Both the position numbers and the translations under genes were made by a program. Positions 14,869 to 23,246 of a stretch of DNA of 64,000 bases are shown piece by piece (position 1 is the stretch's first letter; each line of letters starts with the position of its first letter). The stretch spans positions 2,790,001 through 2,854,000 of the forward strand of contig CP116226.1 of assembly GCA_038182865.1 (NCBI GenBank), written 5' to 3'. Origin of the DNA: Microbacterium enclense (lineage in GTDB: Bacteria > Actinomycetota > Actinomycetes > Actinomycetales > Microbacteriaceae). A model generated the notes under the pieces. The model was not told the origin of the DNA, did not search any database, and was given only the letters and a program-made list of their open reading frames with translations.

Positions 14869-17800
14869 GTGAGCGGTGTCGACGGAGACGTGCCCGCGTC
14901 GACCGTCGATCCGGGCGAGCTGCGACTGTCGGAACCCGGCATCGTGGTGCGCCACGTCGCCGACCCCGAACGCGACCGCATCCGGTCGGAAGCCGCGGCC
15001 CTCGGCGGTCGCTCGACGCTCCTGCGCTTCGACGACGCGCTCGACGCCGGCATCGACATCACCAAAGCGCACCCCGGATCCCTGCCGCAGTTCATCACCG
15101 GACGCGCGACCCTGCTGTCGAACCTCTTCCGCGACGAGGTCGCCCTGCGTACGGCCCGACTCGCCGCCGAGCGCATCACGGCCAAGAACGTCGAGCTGCG
15201 CACCGCGCGAGGTCTCGAACCCGTTCATCTCGCCGTCGGTCTCGCCGCATGGAAGATCGGGGGAGTGGAGTGGTCGTCGCCCGTCCTCCTGCGTCCGCTC
15301 GCCATCCGTCGACACAACGGAGATTTCGAGCTCAAGCTCCACGGGGCGTTCGTGATGAATCCCGAGCTCGCCCGCGCGTTCCGCACGCACCTCGGCATCC
15401 ACATCGACAGCACGGCTCTCGCGGGCCTCGCCTACGACCAGGGCGTGTTCAAACCGCAGCCGGTGATCGACCACATCCGTCGCCTCACCACGCACGTTCC
15501 GACGTTCGTGGTGCACCCCCGCCTCGTCATCTCGTCGTTCGCCGATGTCGCTTCGGGGATGGCGCGTGACACCCAGCACCTCGATGACACCCTGCTGAAC
15601 GCTCTCGCCGGCCACGCCGACGACCGCGCGCGCATCACGGTCCGGCGCGACGATCCCGTCGTCGTGAGCCCCGACGAGCGCACACCCGCAGCCGACACCC
15701 TGCTGCTCGACGCCGATGCCGAGCAGGAGCGCGTCCTCGCGCGCATCGTGGCCGGGCACTCGCTCGCCGTTCACACGCTCCCCGGAACCGGTGGCACCCA
15801 GACGGTCATCAACGCCGTCGGTCAGCTCGTTCACGACGGGAAGCGCGTCCTCGTGGTCAGCGCGCGTCGCTCGACCCTCGACGGCATCCGGCATCGCCTG
15901 GCGGGCGTCGGACTCACCGGCCTCGCGGTCTCGCCCAACCACGTGCGCCGCGATCTGATCCGCGCGATCGGCCGTAACGAGAAGGCGGAGCAGCCGAAGG
16001 TCGCCGAGATCGACGACGCGCTCGTCCGCCTGCGTACCGTGCTGCGGGACTACCGCTCGGCCGTGACCGAGCCGCATCTGGCCCTGGGTGTCTCCGCTCT
16101 CGACGTGCTGCGCGCGCTGACGGCCCTGGCATCCACCTCCCCGCCGCCCTCCACCGCGGCGCGTTTCGACCTGGCGACCCTCGAACGGCTCGCCGGTCGT
16201 CGCGACGCCGCCGCGCGCGCTCTGGCGATGGCCGCCCGACTGGGTGAGTTCCGCTTCGGCCCCGACGACTCCCCGTGGTACGGCGTCAGCTTCACGCGGA
16301 CCGAAGACGCGCGCGCCGCCCACGATCTCGCGGGCAAGCTCCACACGCACGATGTGCCCCGCCTGCTCGAGCGCGGATACGAGCTCATCGCGCAGACGCG
16401 CATGCGCCCGTTCCAGACGGTGTCCGAGCTCGGCGCCTACCTCAAGCTTCTGCAGGGGATCCGCGAGTCGCTCGACCGGTTCAGCCCGAGCGTCTTCGAA
16501 CGCCCCCTCGGTGAGCTGATCGATGCGCACTCGCCCCGCCGCGACGCCTCGCCGATGAGCGGCCCCAACCGCCGCCGCCTGAAGCGCCTGTCGAAGGAGT
16601 ACGTGCGCCCGGGCGTCCACGTGACGGACATGTACGAGGCGCTCGTGCGCATTCAGCAGCAGCGCACCGAGTGGCAGCGTGTCGTCGAAGCGGGCGTGAC
16701 GCCCGAGGTGCCGCTGGGGCTCGCCGACGTGCACGTCGCGTGGCAGCGCGTCGATGCCCTGCTCGGCGAACTCGACCAGATTCTCGGACGTCAGGGGTCC
16801 GAGCGCCTCGCGACGCTCCCCGTCCACGAACTCGTCCGCACGCTCGCGGGGCTCGCCGCCGAGTCGACGTTCTTCGACAATCTCGTCGAGCGCGCGCAGT
16901 TGCGGTCGGAGCTCGCCCGCCTCGGACTCGAACCGCTTCTCGTGGAGCTGTCTGTGCGCCACGTTCCGGAGGAACGGGTCGGCGACGAGCTCGAGTTCGC
17001 GTGGTGGCAATCCGCCCTCGAACACCTCCTGCGCACCGATCGCGCGCTCCTCGGTGCCAACACGGCGGTCGTGGATCGTCTCGAGCGCGACTTCCGGCTC
17101 GTCGACGAGGCGCACGCCGCTGCGGCGGGACCGCTGTTGGCCGCCGAGCTCGCGAAGCAGTGGCGCATCGGCATCGTCGACCACCCTGACGAGGCTGCCG
17201 CTCTGAAGCGGTCCTTGAAGGACGGCCTGCACACCGCGACCGAGATCTCGGATGCCGCTCCCACGCTGCTGCGCACGCTCGCGCCGGTGTGGCTCGCCTC
17301 GCCCTACGAGGTGCCCGACGTCCCGACCGATCTCGCTTTCGACGTCGTGATCATCGCCGACGCGGCGGCCCTCTGCCTCGCGGAGGCGGCGCCCGCGCTC
17401 CGCCGTGCCCGCCAGGTGGTCCTGTTCGGCGACCCCGTCGTGCAGAAGCCCACGCCCTTCCGGGTGAGCGCCTCGATCGCGCCCGTGCCCGACGAGGCCG
17501 ACGACGTGCCGTTCGACGAGATCTCGGTGTTCGAGCGCGTCGCCGAGCTCCTTCCCGTCGAGACGCTCACCCGCAGCTACCGCGCGGGCGGCGAAGACCT
17601 CGCTCAACTCGTGAACGACGCGTTCTACGGCGGCGAGATCGTCTCGCTCCCGTGGGCCGGGTCGTACCTCGGTCGGGGGAGCCTCAGCGTCGACTACGTC
17701 GAGAACGGTGTGGGCGCGCCCCACCCGGTCAGCGGTGCGGTCGAGAGCCCGGATGCCGAGGTCGCCCGCGTCGTCAGCATCGTCGTGGAGCACGCGGTCA

Positions 17801-18576
17801 ACCGGGCCTCCGAGTCGCTCATGGTCGTCACCGCGAGTCGCACGCACGCCGAGCGCGTGCGCGCCTCCGTCGAGGCGGCGTTGGCCGGCCGCTCCGATGT
17901 GGCCGCCTTCGTGTCACGGGATGCCGCCGAGCCCTTCGCCGTGCTCACCCTCGAGGAGTCGGTGGCCGAGAGCCGCGACCGCGTGGTGTTCTCCCTCGGC
18001 TTCGGTCTGACCCGTCACGGCCGCGTGCTGAGCGACTTCGGTGACCTCTCGACACCGGACGGCGAGCGACTTCTCACGGTCGGGATGACGCGCGCGCGGC
18101 GCTCGATGGTGATCGTCTCGTCCATCCGGCCCTCGGCGTTCGACGACGGACGTCTCGAGCACGGCGCGGCGACCCTCATGGGGATCCTCGGCTCCGTTGC
18201 CTCGCGGGGCCGGGAGAGCCGCCTCGAGGACCTCGCCGATCCGCTCACACGAGCTCTCGCGCGCGAACTCCGCGCCCTCGGTGTCGAGGTCGACCTCGAC
18301 TACCGCGGTCTCCTGCCGCTCGTCGCCCGTCACGGTGGCAAGGCGGTCGTCGCCGAGAGCGATCCCGAGACGATCGGCGAATCGCTGCGGGAGACCCTGC
18401 GGCTCCGCCCGCAGATCCTGCGGCGCCTCGGATGGCACTACGTGCGCGTCCATGCCTTCGACCTGTACAGCGACCCCGCGGGGGTGGCATCCCGGATCGC
18501 GGAGCTGCTCGGTATCGCCCCCGACGACTCGGCGGAGCCCGGCTCGACCACCGAGCCCCTCGACCTGCCCGGCTGA
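14869..18576 (+). CDS. large SF1 helicase-like protein with degenerate ATPase motifs and MTES_1575-type C-terminus
   Basis: About 1235 aa. Helicase-like parts can be followed: a P-loop position LPGTGGTQT (about 303-311) where the Walker Lys is Gly, IIADAAA (about 826) where motif II acids are lost, VVLFGDPVVQ (motif III, about 854), LTRSYR (motif IV, about 899) and TVGMTRARRSM (motif VI, about 1070). The last 100 aa (ILRRLGWHYVRVHAFDLYSDP) resemble the restriction-endonuclease-like REase_MTES_1575 domain, but its acidic residues are not clear. It is probably a nucleic-acid scaffold rather than a motor. GTG 14869 has GAGGA 8 nt upstream; GTG 14845, 7 nt after a TAGTCT -10, is the leaderless alternative. 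Confidence 0.75.
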   Translation: MSGVDGDVPASTVDPGELRLSEPGIVVRHVADPERDRIRSEAAALGGRSTLLRFDDALDAGIDITKAHPGSLPQFITGRATLLSNLFRDEVALRTARLAAERITAKNVELRTARGLEPVHLAVGLAAWKIGGVEWSSPVLLRPLAIRRHNGDFELKLHGAFVMNPELARAFRTHLGIHIDSTALAGLAYDQGVFKPQPVIDHIRRLTTHVPTFVVHPRLVISSFADVASGMARDTQHLDDTLLNALAGHADDRARITVRRDDPVVVSPDERTPAADTLLLDADAEQERVLARIVAGHSLAVHTLPGTGGTQTVINAVGQLVHDGKRVLVVSARRSTLDGIRHRLAGVGLTGLAVSPNHVRRDLIRAIGRNEKAEQPKVAEIDDALVRLRTVLRDYRSAVTEPHLALGVSALDVLRALTALASTSPPPSTAARFDLATLERLAGRRDAAARALAMAARLGEFRFGPDDSPWYGVSFTRTEDARAAHDLAGKLHTHDVPRLLERGYELIAQTRMRPFQTVSELGAYLKLLQGIRESLDRFSPSVFERPLGELIDAHSPRRDASPMSGPNRRRLKRLSKEYVRPGVHVTDMYEALVRIQQQRTEWQRVVEAGVTPEVPLGLADVHVAWQRVDALLGELDQILGRQGSERLATLPVHELVRTLAGLAAESTFFDNLVERAQLRSELARLGLEPLLVELSVRHVPEERVGDELEFAWWQSALEHLLRTDRALLGANTAVVDRLERDFRLVDEAHAAAAGPLLAAELAKQWRIGIVDHPDEAAALKRSLKDGLHTATEISDAAPTLLRTLAPVWLASPYEVPDVPTDLAFDVVIIADAAALCLAEAAPALRRARQVVLFGDPVVQKPTPFRVSASIAPVPDEADDVPFDEISVFERVAELLPVETLTRSYRAGGEDLAQLVNDAFYGGEIVSLPWAGSYLGRGSLSVDYVENGVGAPHPVSGAVESPDAEVARVVSIVVEHAVNRASESLMVVTASRTHAERVRASVEAALAGRSDVAAFVSRDAAEPFAVLTLEESVAESRDRVVFSLGFGLTRHGRVLSDFGDLSTPDGERLLTVGMTRARRSMVIVSSIRPSAFDDGRLEHGAATLMGILGSVASRGRESRLEDLADPLTRALARELRALGVEVDLDYRGLLPLVARHGGKAVVAESDPETIGESLRETLRLRPQILRRLGWHYVRVHAFDLYSDPAGVASRIAELLGIAPDDSAEPGSTTEPLDLPG

Positions 18577-18579
18577 GTC

Positions 18580-18816
18580 GTGGGAACCGCGGTCGAACCG
18601 GAACCCGAGCGCGCGCAGGATGGCAGCGCTCCGCGCGAGGAGCGTCAACCCATCGTCCGGGTCCGCGGATCCCGCCGCGCGAGACTGCTGCCGGCGCCGG
18701 GCACGACGGCGGAGCCGGCACCGGCCGATGATCCTCAGCGGGGCGCGAGCCCCGGGCCGGCGGCATCCGGTCCCAATGACGACCGCATGCTGCGCGACGT
18801 GCCGCCGCACTACTGA
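18580..18816 (+). CDS. hypothetical small protein, conserved-looking C-terminus
   Basis: A 78-aa Pro/Arg-rich, probably disordered protein that starts with GTG 3 nt after the helicase-like stop. It ends in NDDRMLRDVPPHY, a compact tail that looks like a short functional motif. The close spacing suggests it is co-expressed with the helicase-like protein and could be an accessory peptide or binding partner. No family recognised. Confidence 0.6.
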   Translation: MGTAVEPEPERAQDGSAPREERQPIVRVRGSRRARLLPAPGTTAEPAPADDPQRGASPGPAASGPNDDRMLRDVPPHY

Positions 18817-18822
18817 CGGGAC

Positions 18823-18851
18823 GGGCCCGCGCTGAAACGCAGCGCGGGCCC
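18823..18851. terminator. bidirectional terminator hairpin
   Basis: A perfect 12-bp stem GGGCCCGCGCTG / CAGCGCGGGCCC with a 5-nt loop between the small protein and the convergent mscL. Confidence 0.8.
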
Positions 18852-18865
18852 GGTCACGAACGCCG

Positions 18866-19285
18866 TCAGGCTTTGTTCTGGCGCTCCAGCAGGTCGCGGA
18901 TCTGCACGAGCAGCTCCTGCTCGGTCGGGAGCTTCGGCTCCTCGGATGCCGCGTCGCCGACACCGGCGCGGGCGGCGGCGATCGCCTTCCACCGGTTCAT
19001 GGGATAGACGAAGACGAGGTAGACCACGATGGCCACGGCGAAGAAGCTGATGATCGCCGTCAGCAGGCCGCCGAGGGGGAAGGTCACCTGCTGGCCGTAG
19101 ATCCCGGTGATCGTCGGTCCGAGGTCACCGTTCTCGTTGGGCTTGTAGAAGATCTCGACCAGCGGGTTGATGATCGCGCTCACGATCGCATTGACCACCG
19201 CCGTGAAGGCCGCGCCGATGACGACCGCGACCGCCAGATCGATCACGTTGCCGCGGAGGATGAACTCTTTGAATCCTTTGATCAC
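18866..19285 (-). CDS. mscL: large-conductance mechanosensitive channel MscL
   Basis: A 139-aa inner-membrane channel that opens under membrane tension to release solutes in osmotic downshock. The N-terminal KGFKEFILRGNVIDLAVAVV, TM1 and TM2 (about 70-93) with VYLVFVYPMNRWK, and a charged C-terminal helix ending LLVQIRDLLERQNK, are all canonical. GTG 19285 starts at the conserved position, with GGGAGA upstream. The closeness to fmdB-like, cyclo-ligase and galU matches mycobacterial gene order. Confidence 0.95.
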   Translation of the reverse strand: MIKGFKEFILRGNVIDLAVAVVIGAAFTAVVNAIVSAIINPLVEIFYKPNENGDLGPTITGIYGQQVTFPLGGLLTAIISFFAVAIVVYLVFVYPMNRWKAIAAARAGVGDAASEEPKLPTEQELLVQIRDLLERQNKA

Positions 19286-19316
19286 GCTGGTCTCCCGGGG
19301 GTCGTGGTGCGAGGTG

Positions 19317-19625
19317 TCAGGACGACGACGAGGACGCCGTCGAAGTCGATGATGACGATGTCGTGGACGATCCGCCACCGCTTGCGCTCGTCGAGCTGCT
19401 CGACCCACCGCTGGACGAACCGGTGCTCGACGAACCGGTGCTCGACGAACCCCGTGAGTCGGTGCGGTAGAAGCCCGAGCCGTTGAAGGTCACACCGATG
19501 GAGCCGTACTGCTTGCGAAGGTCGCCTCCGCACTCGGGGCACTCGGTGAGGGCGGCGTCGGAGAAGGACTGCACGGCGTCGAAACGGTGTCCGCACTGTT
19601 TGCAGGCATACGAGTAGGTGGGCAT
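19317..19625 (-). CDS. FmdB-family zinc-ribbon protein with Ser-rich tail
   Basis: A 102-aa protein. The FmdB zinc ribbon is at residues 1-45 with Cys8, Cys11, Cys29 and Cys32 as ligands, then a low-complexity tail of about 45 residues almost wholly Ser, Thr and Gly. The tail DNA holds short tandem repeats (TCGACGAACCGGTGC at about 19410-19450). The M. tuberculosis homologue Rv0991c, at the same place beside the cyclo-ligase, is a redox-regulated chaperone-like protein that works with Hsp70; a similar role here is inference. Confidence 0.85.
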   Translation of the reverse strand: MPTYSYACKQCGHRFDAVQSFSDAALTECPECGGDLRKQYGSIGVTFNGSGFYRTDSRGSSSTGSSSTGSSSGGSSSSTSASGGGSSTTSSSSTSTASSSSS

Positions 19626-19641
19626 GGGCTTCTTTCGGGTG

Positions 19642-20238
19642 TCAGGCGGGGGTGTCGGGGATGCGTACCGTGCGCGTGGGGGTCACGACGCCCGAGACGG
19701 GCTGGTCGTGCACGTCGCGTGGGACATCGTCGACGAACTCGGAGTCGAAGATGACGGCGTAGACGGGAGGGCACTTCTCCATCGAGCCGAGGGTCTTGTC
19801 GAAGTAGCCGCGACCCCAGCCGAGGCGCATGCCGCTGCGGTCGACGGCCGCAGCGGGGATGATCAGCAGGTCGACGTCGTTGACCGCGATCGGCCCCAGA
19901 ACGTCGCCCACGGGCTCGGGGAGTCCGAACAGCCCCTCGGAGATGTCGGCGTCGGGCGTCGCGACCGCCCAGTCCAGCAGACCGTCTTCGCGCGTGATCG
20001 GCAGGAGCACCCGGATGCCACGTGCCACCGCGTCGGTGACGAAAGCGCGCGTGCCGGGTTCGGTCGTCGTCGAGAGGAAACACGAGATGCTGCGCGCACC
20101 GAGACGTTCGACCAGCGAGTCGAGCTGGGCTTTGATGCCGTCGGCGGCGACCTCCCGCGCGTGCGCGGAAAGGATCTGGCGTCGCTCGCGGAGATCGGCG
20201 CGCAATGCGCGCTTGGCCTGCTCGATGCTGTCGGGCAT
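19642..20238 (-). CDS. 5-formyltetrahydrofolate cyclo-ligase
   Basis: A 198-aa enzyme that converts 5-formyl-THF to 5,10-methenyl-THF with ATP. N-terminal basic substrate/ATP region KRALRADLRERRQ and the C-terminal signature GMRLGWGRGYFDKTL (about 137-151) are diagnostic. It lies 16 bp upstream of the FmdB-like gene on the same strand, so they form an operon, and it is divergent from galU. The gene is usually called fthC or MTHFS. Confidence 0.93.
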   Translation of the reverse strand: MPDSIEQAKRALRADLRERRQILSAHAREVAADGIKAQLDSLVERLGARSISCFLSTTTEPGTRAFVTDAVARGIRVLLPITREDGLLDWAVATPDADISEGLFGLPEPVGDVLGPIAVNDVDLLIIPAAAVDRSGMRLGWGRGYFDKTLGSMEKCPPVYAVIFDSEFVDDVPRDVHDQPVSGVVTPTRTVRIPDTPA

Positions 20239-20288
20239 GGAGTAAGTGTAATTGCGCGTCCCGGCGCGACGCCGTCACAGGACACCAG

Positions 20289-20294
20289 TAGGGT
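20289..20294 (+). promoter_or_regulatory. -10 element of galU, leaderless start
   Basis: TAGGGT lies 6 nt before ATG 20301, and there is no ribosome-binding sequence in that gap. This puts the transcription start at or next to the ATG. Confidence 0.55.
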
Positions 20295-20300
20295 ATCCGC

Positions 20301-21191
20301 ATGCCTCATAAGCCCTTCAAGGCCGTCATCCCGGCCGCAGGACTCGGTACGCGCTTCCTTCCGGCCACCAAGGCCATGCCCAAGGAGATGTTGCCGGTCG
20401 TCGACAAGCCGGCCATCCAGTACGTGGTCGAGGAGGCCACGGGCGCCGGCATCGATGACGTCCTCATCATCATCGGCCGCAACAAGAACAACATCGCGAA
20501 CCACTTCGACTCCATGCCCGAGCTCGAGGCGAAGCTGCGCGAGAAGGGCGACAGCGACAAGCTCGCCAAGGTCGAGCACTCGTCCGACCTCGCCGACGTG
20601 CACATGGTCCGTCAGGGCGAGCCCAAGGGCCTCGGCCACGCAGTGCTCCGCGCGCGCAGCCACGTCGGAGACCACCCCTTCGCCGTTCTCCTCGGCGACG
20701 ACCTCATCGACGAGCGCGACCCGCTGCTCACGAAGATGATGGAGGAGTACGACAAGCGCAACGCCACCGTCATCGCGTTGATGGAGGTCGACCCCGAGCA
20801 CATCCACCTCTACGGTGTCGCCGCGGTCGAGCCCACCGAAGAGGACGGCGTGGTCAAGGTGACGCAGCTCGTCGAGAAGCCCAAGGCCGAAGACGCGCCC
20901 TCCAACCTGGCCATCATCGGGCGGTACGTCCTCGGGCCCGATGTGTTCGGCATCCTGGAGCACACCGAACCCGGCAAGGGCGGCGAGATCCAGCTGACCG
21001 ACGCCCTCGAAGAACTGGCGAACGGTGGCGGCGACGGCGGGGGAGTGTACGGCGTGGTCTTCCGCGGCCGTCGCTACGACACCGGCGACCGCGTCGACTA
21101 CATCAAGGCGATCGTTCAGCTCGCCGCCGACCGTGACGACCTGGGCCCGGCGCTGCGCCCGTGGTTCAAGGAGTTCGCGGCGGGTCTCTGA
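20301..21191 (+). CDS. galU: UTP-glucose-1-phosphate uridylyltransferase
   Basis: A 296-aa nucleotidyltransferase that makes UDP-glucose from UTP and glucose-1-phosphate for cell-envelope and trehalose synthesis. The N-terminal AAGLGTRFLPATKAMPKEM nucleotide-binding loop, DKPAIQYVVEEA, VLLGDDLID and GGEIQLTDAL are all present. Length is standard. In mycobacteria moeA separates galU from rimJ; here the acetyltransferase follows directly after 23 bp. Confidence 0.96.
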   Translation: MPHKPFKAVIPAAGLGTRFLPATKAMPKEMLPVVDKPAIQYVVEEATGAGIDDVLIIIGRNKNNIANHFDSMPELEAKLREKGDSDKLAKVEHSSDLADVHMVRQGEPKGLGHAVLRARSHVGDHPFAVLLGDDLIDERDPLLTKMMEEYDKRNATVIALMEVDPEHIHLYGVAAVEPTEEDGVVKVTQLVEKPKAEDAPSNLAIIGRYVLGPDVFGILEHTEPGKGGEIQLTDALEELANGGGDGGGVYGVVFRGRRYDTGDRVDYIKAIVQLAADRDDLGPALRPWFKEFAAGL

Positions 21192-21214
21192 ACCCCCTGA
21201 TACGGCAGGATGCC

Positions 21215-21838
21215 ATGGATCTCACCGTCCCTCGACGGCACGGCGAGGTGTCGATCCGTCTCATCCGCAACCGCGACGCGCGCGTCCTTCAGCAGCAGCT
21301 GATCGACAACCGCTCGTGGCTGCGGCCGTGGGAGGCGACCAGCCCCGACGGCCCGGTGTCATTCGACATGCGGCTGGGCATCCGCCGGCTCCTTCAGCAG
21401 TACCGTGACGGCCTCGGCGTCCCCTTCGTGATGGAGTGGGACGACGAGGTCGCCGGACAGCTGAATGTCTGGGGGGTCTCGCGTGGCTCGCTCGCATCGG
21501 CGACGATCGGCTACTGGGTCGCCGAGGGCTTCGCCGGACGCAACATCACGACGATCAGCGTGGCTATGGCGACCGATGTCTGCTTCACGGCGCTGAATCT
21601 TCACCGCGTCGAGATCTGCATCCGCCCCGAGAACCACGCCAGTCTGCGCGTGGTCGAGAAGCTCGGCTTCCGGTACGAGGGACTGCGCCGCCGGTACATC
21701 CATATCGACGGTGACTGGCGCGACCACTATGCGTTCGCGCTCGTGCGCGAGGAGGTGCCGCACGGGGTGCTCGACCGCTACGAGCGCGGTCAGGTCCCGC
21801 CCGACGCGGCGCGCGTTCCCCCGGCCGACCGGGTCTGA
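21215..21838 (+). CDS. GNAT N-acetyltransferase, RimJ-like
   Basis: A 207-aa GNAT protein. Blocks typical of the RimJ/RimL branch are ATIGYWVAEGFAGRNITT (acetyl-CoA loop region), ALNLHRVEICIRPENHASLRVVEKLGFRYEG and an N-terminal RLIRNRDA. These enzymes acetylate N-terminal Ser or Ala of ribosomal proteins, or other amines. ATG 21215 follows AGGA by 4 nt. It forms an operon with galU as in M. tuberculosis (galU-moeA1-rimJ). Confidence 0.88.
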   Translation: MDLTVPRRHGEVSIRLIRNRDARVLQQQLIDNRSWLRPWEATSPDGPVSFDMRLGIRRLLQQYRDGLGVPFVMEWDDEVAGQLNVWGVSRGSLASATIGYWVAEGFAGRNITTISVAMATDVCFTALNLHRVEICIRPENHASLRVVEKLGFRYEGLRRRYIHIDGDWRDHYAFALVREEVPHGVLDRYERGQVPPDAARVPPADRV

Positions 21839-21892
21839 GAGTCCGCGGCGACGACACGCGCGAGGATGCGGGGCTGTGACCTCGCCGTGACC

Positions 21893-21898
21893 TACCGT
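21893..21898 (+). promoter_or_regulatory. -10 element, leaderless start
   Basis: TACCGT lies 6 nt before ATG 21905 with no ribosome-binding sequence between them. Confidence 0.45.
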
Positions 21899-21904
21899 GT
21901 TCAC

Positions 21905-22954
21905 ATGGGTGGACAGGTTCTCGGTGGCGGGGTGATCGTCTTCGTCGCGGTCGCGCTGTGGCTCGTCTATCTTCTGCCGTCGTGGCAGAGTCGGCACCGT
22001 TTCACCTCCGCAGAACGCAACGCCGTCCGCCTCAACCAGGCCCTCCGTGTGCTCGCCGAAACGGCGGAGACCCCGCGCGAGGTCCATCTCGAGTTGACTG
22101 CGCGCACGGCCCACCAGCAGCAGAAGATCGCGCGCCAGGTGCAGGCGCACAAGGCGGAGATCGAGCTCGCTGAGGCCAAGGCCCGGCTCGAGGTCGCTCG
22201 TCTCGAGAACGCGCGTGACCGCGACGTCGTGAAAGAGCAGCGCGCTGCTGCCCTCGAGCTCGCGCGGGCCGAACGCGCGGCCGCCGTCCAGGTCGCCCGC
22301 GCCGAGCGCGCCGCCGCGTTGGAGAAGTCCCGCGCCGAACGCGCCGTCGCCGTGGAGCGGGCGCGCGTCGAGCGCGCCTCCGCGGTGGCGCAGCCCGAAG
22401 CGCGTCGTTCCCGTGCTCGCCGCCGCTTCCGTCTCGCCACCTCCGTCTTCGCTCTCGCGGGCGTCATCGCAGCCGCCGCCGGAACCGTCATGGTCGCGAC
22501 CGGGGCTGGAGCGGTACTGCTCATCGCGGGCCTGACGGGGGTCGTGGCATCCCTCCTTCTCCTTCGCCGACTCGCGCTGGTGGCCTCGCGGACGGCCGTG
22601 CGACCCGCGGTCGTCGCCGAGGCCCGTGTCGCCCCGGTGGTGCAGGACTTCGCTCCGGCCGCCCCCGCCCCGCGTCAGACCTGGACGCCGCGCCAACTCC
22701 CGCGGCCGCTCGTCGCCTCGGCGGGCTCCCGTGCCGCCGCGGTGGTCGACGAGCAGCTCGCCCGCGAGGCCCTGCGCGCCGCGGCGCGCGAGGAGGCCGC
22801 GCGCGAGATCGCCGCCGCCCAGGCCCCGACGTCGATCGAGACGGCCCGCCCGGCCACCGCGGCGTCGCCCTATGCGGCGATGGGTTACGTCGACGACAGT
22901 GAGATCGAAGACCACGTTCGCCGGCTCCTCGAGCGGCGCGCTTCAGGACAGTGA
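21905..22954 (+). CDS. conserved membrane protein with coiled-coil repeats (Rv0996-like position)
   Basis: A 349-aa protein: TM at about 7-25, then a long Ala/Glu/Arg coiled coil (about 50-165) with a heptad-like unit such as ARAERAAAVQVARAERAAAL, then two adjacent TM segments (about 180-225) and an Ala-rich C-terminal helix region. No enzymatic motif. Gene order matches M. tuberculosis Rv0996 behind rimJ, so a conserved envelope role is likely. The end DDSEIEDHVRRLLERR is charged and compact. Confidence 0.78.
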   Translation: MGGQVLGGGVIVFVAVALWLVYLLPSWQSRHRFTSAERNAVRLNQALRVLAETAETPREVHLELTARTAHQQQKIARQVQAHKAEIELAEAKARLEVARLENARDRDVVKEQRAAALELARAERAAAVQVARAERAAALEKSRAERAVAVERARVERASAVAQPEARRSRARRRFRLATSVFALAGVIAAAAGTVMVATGAGAVLLIAGLTGVVASLLLLRRLALVASRTAVRPAVVAEARVAPVVQDFAPAAPAPRQTWTPRQLPRPLVASAGSRAAAVVDEQLAREALRAAAREEAAREIAAAQAPTSIETARPATAASPYAAMGYVDDSEIEDHVRRLLERRASGQ

Positions 22955-23045
22955 GGGTCCTCATGCCGTTGCCGGCATGACGCGCCCGGGCTCCCGGTGG
23001 GGGCGGGTTCGCGGTCCGTAGCGTGATAGTGTTGTGGGGTTGTCA

Positions 23046-23121
23046 GGGCCTGTGGCGCAGTTGGTAGCGCGCCTCGTTCGCATCGAGGAGGTCAGGGGTT
23101 CGAATCCCCTCAGGTCCACCA
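23046..23121 (+). tRNA. tRNA-Ala (anticodon CGC), CCA encoded
   Basis: A cloverleaf can be drawn by hand. The acceptor GGGCCTG pairs with CAGGTCC (one G-U), followed by A and encoded CCA. The D-arm contains GGCGCAGTTGGTAGCGC. The anticodon stem CCTCG/CGAGG encloses loop TTCGCAT, and the T-arm has GGGGTTCGAATCCCC. Anticodon CGC reads GCG (Ala). Confidence 0.95.
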
Positions 23122-23232
23122 CTCTCCAGACGGCGCCTCTCCTCCCGGAGGGCGCCGTCTACGTTTCCGGTGCCCTGCGCTTGCCGATTTCCCGGCCCCG
23201 CGCCAGGCCTCGCCCGCGCGTGAGCACGTCGA

Positions 23233-23238
23233 TACAAT
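23233..23238 (+). promoter_or_regulatory. -10 element TACAAT, near-leaderless start
   Basis: TACAAT lies 8 nt before ATG 23247. It is the closest match to the sigma-70 consensus among the leaderless-type promoters here. Confidence 0.55.
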
Positions 23239-23246
23239 CCCCGGGC

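Noticed and set aside
14818..17847. 1009-codon open frame on the minus strand under the helicase-like gene
   Set aside because: It is an antisense shadow in GC-rich DNA; its product is a low-complexity Arg/Gly/Glu sequence without domains, while the plus frame has recognisable motifs.
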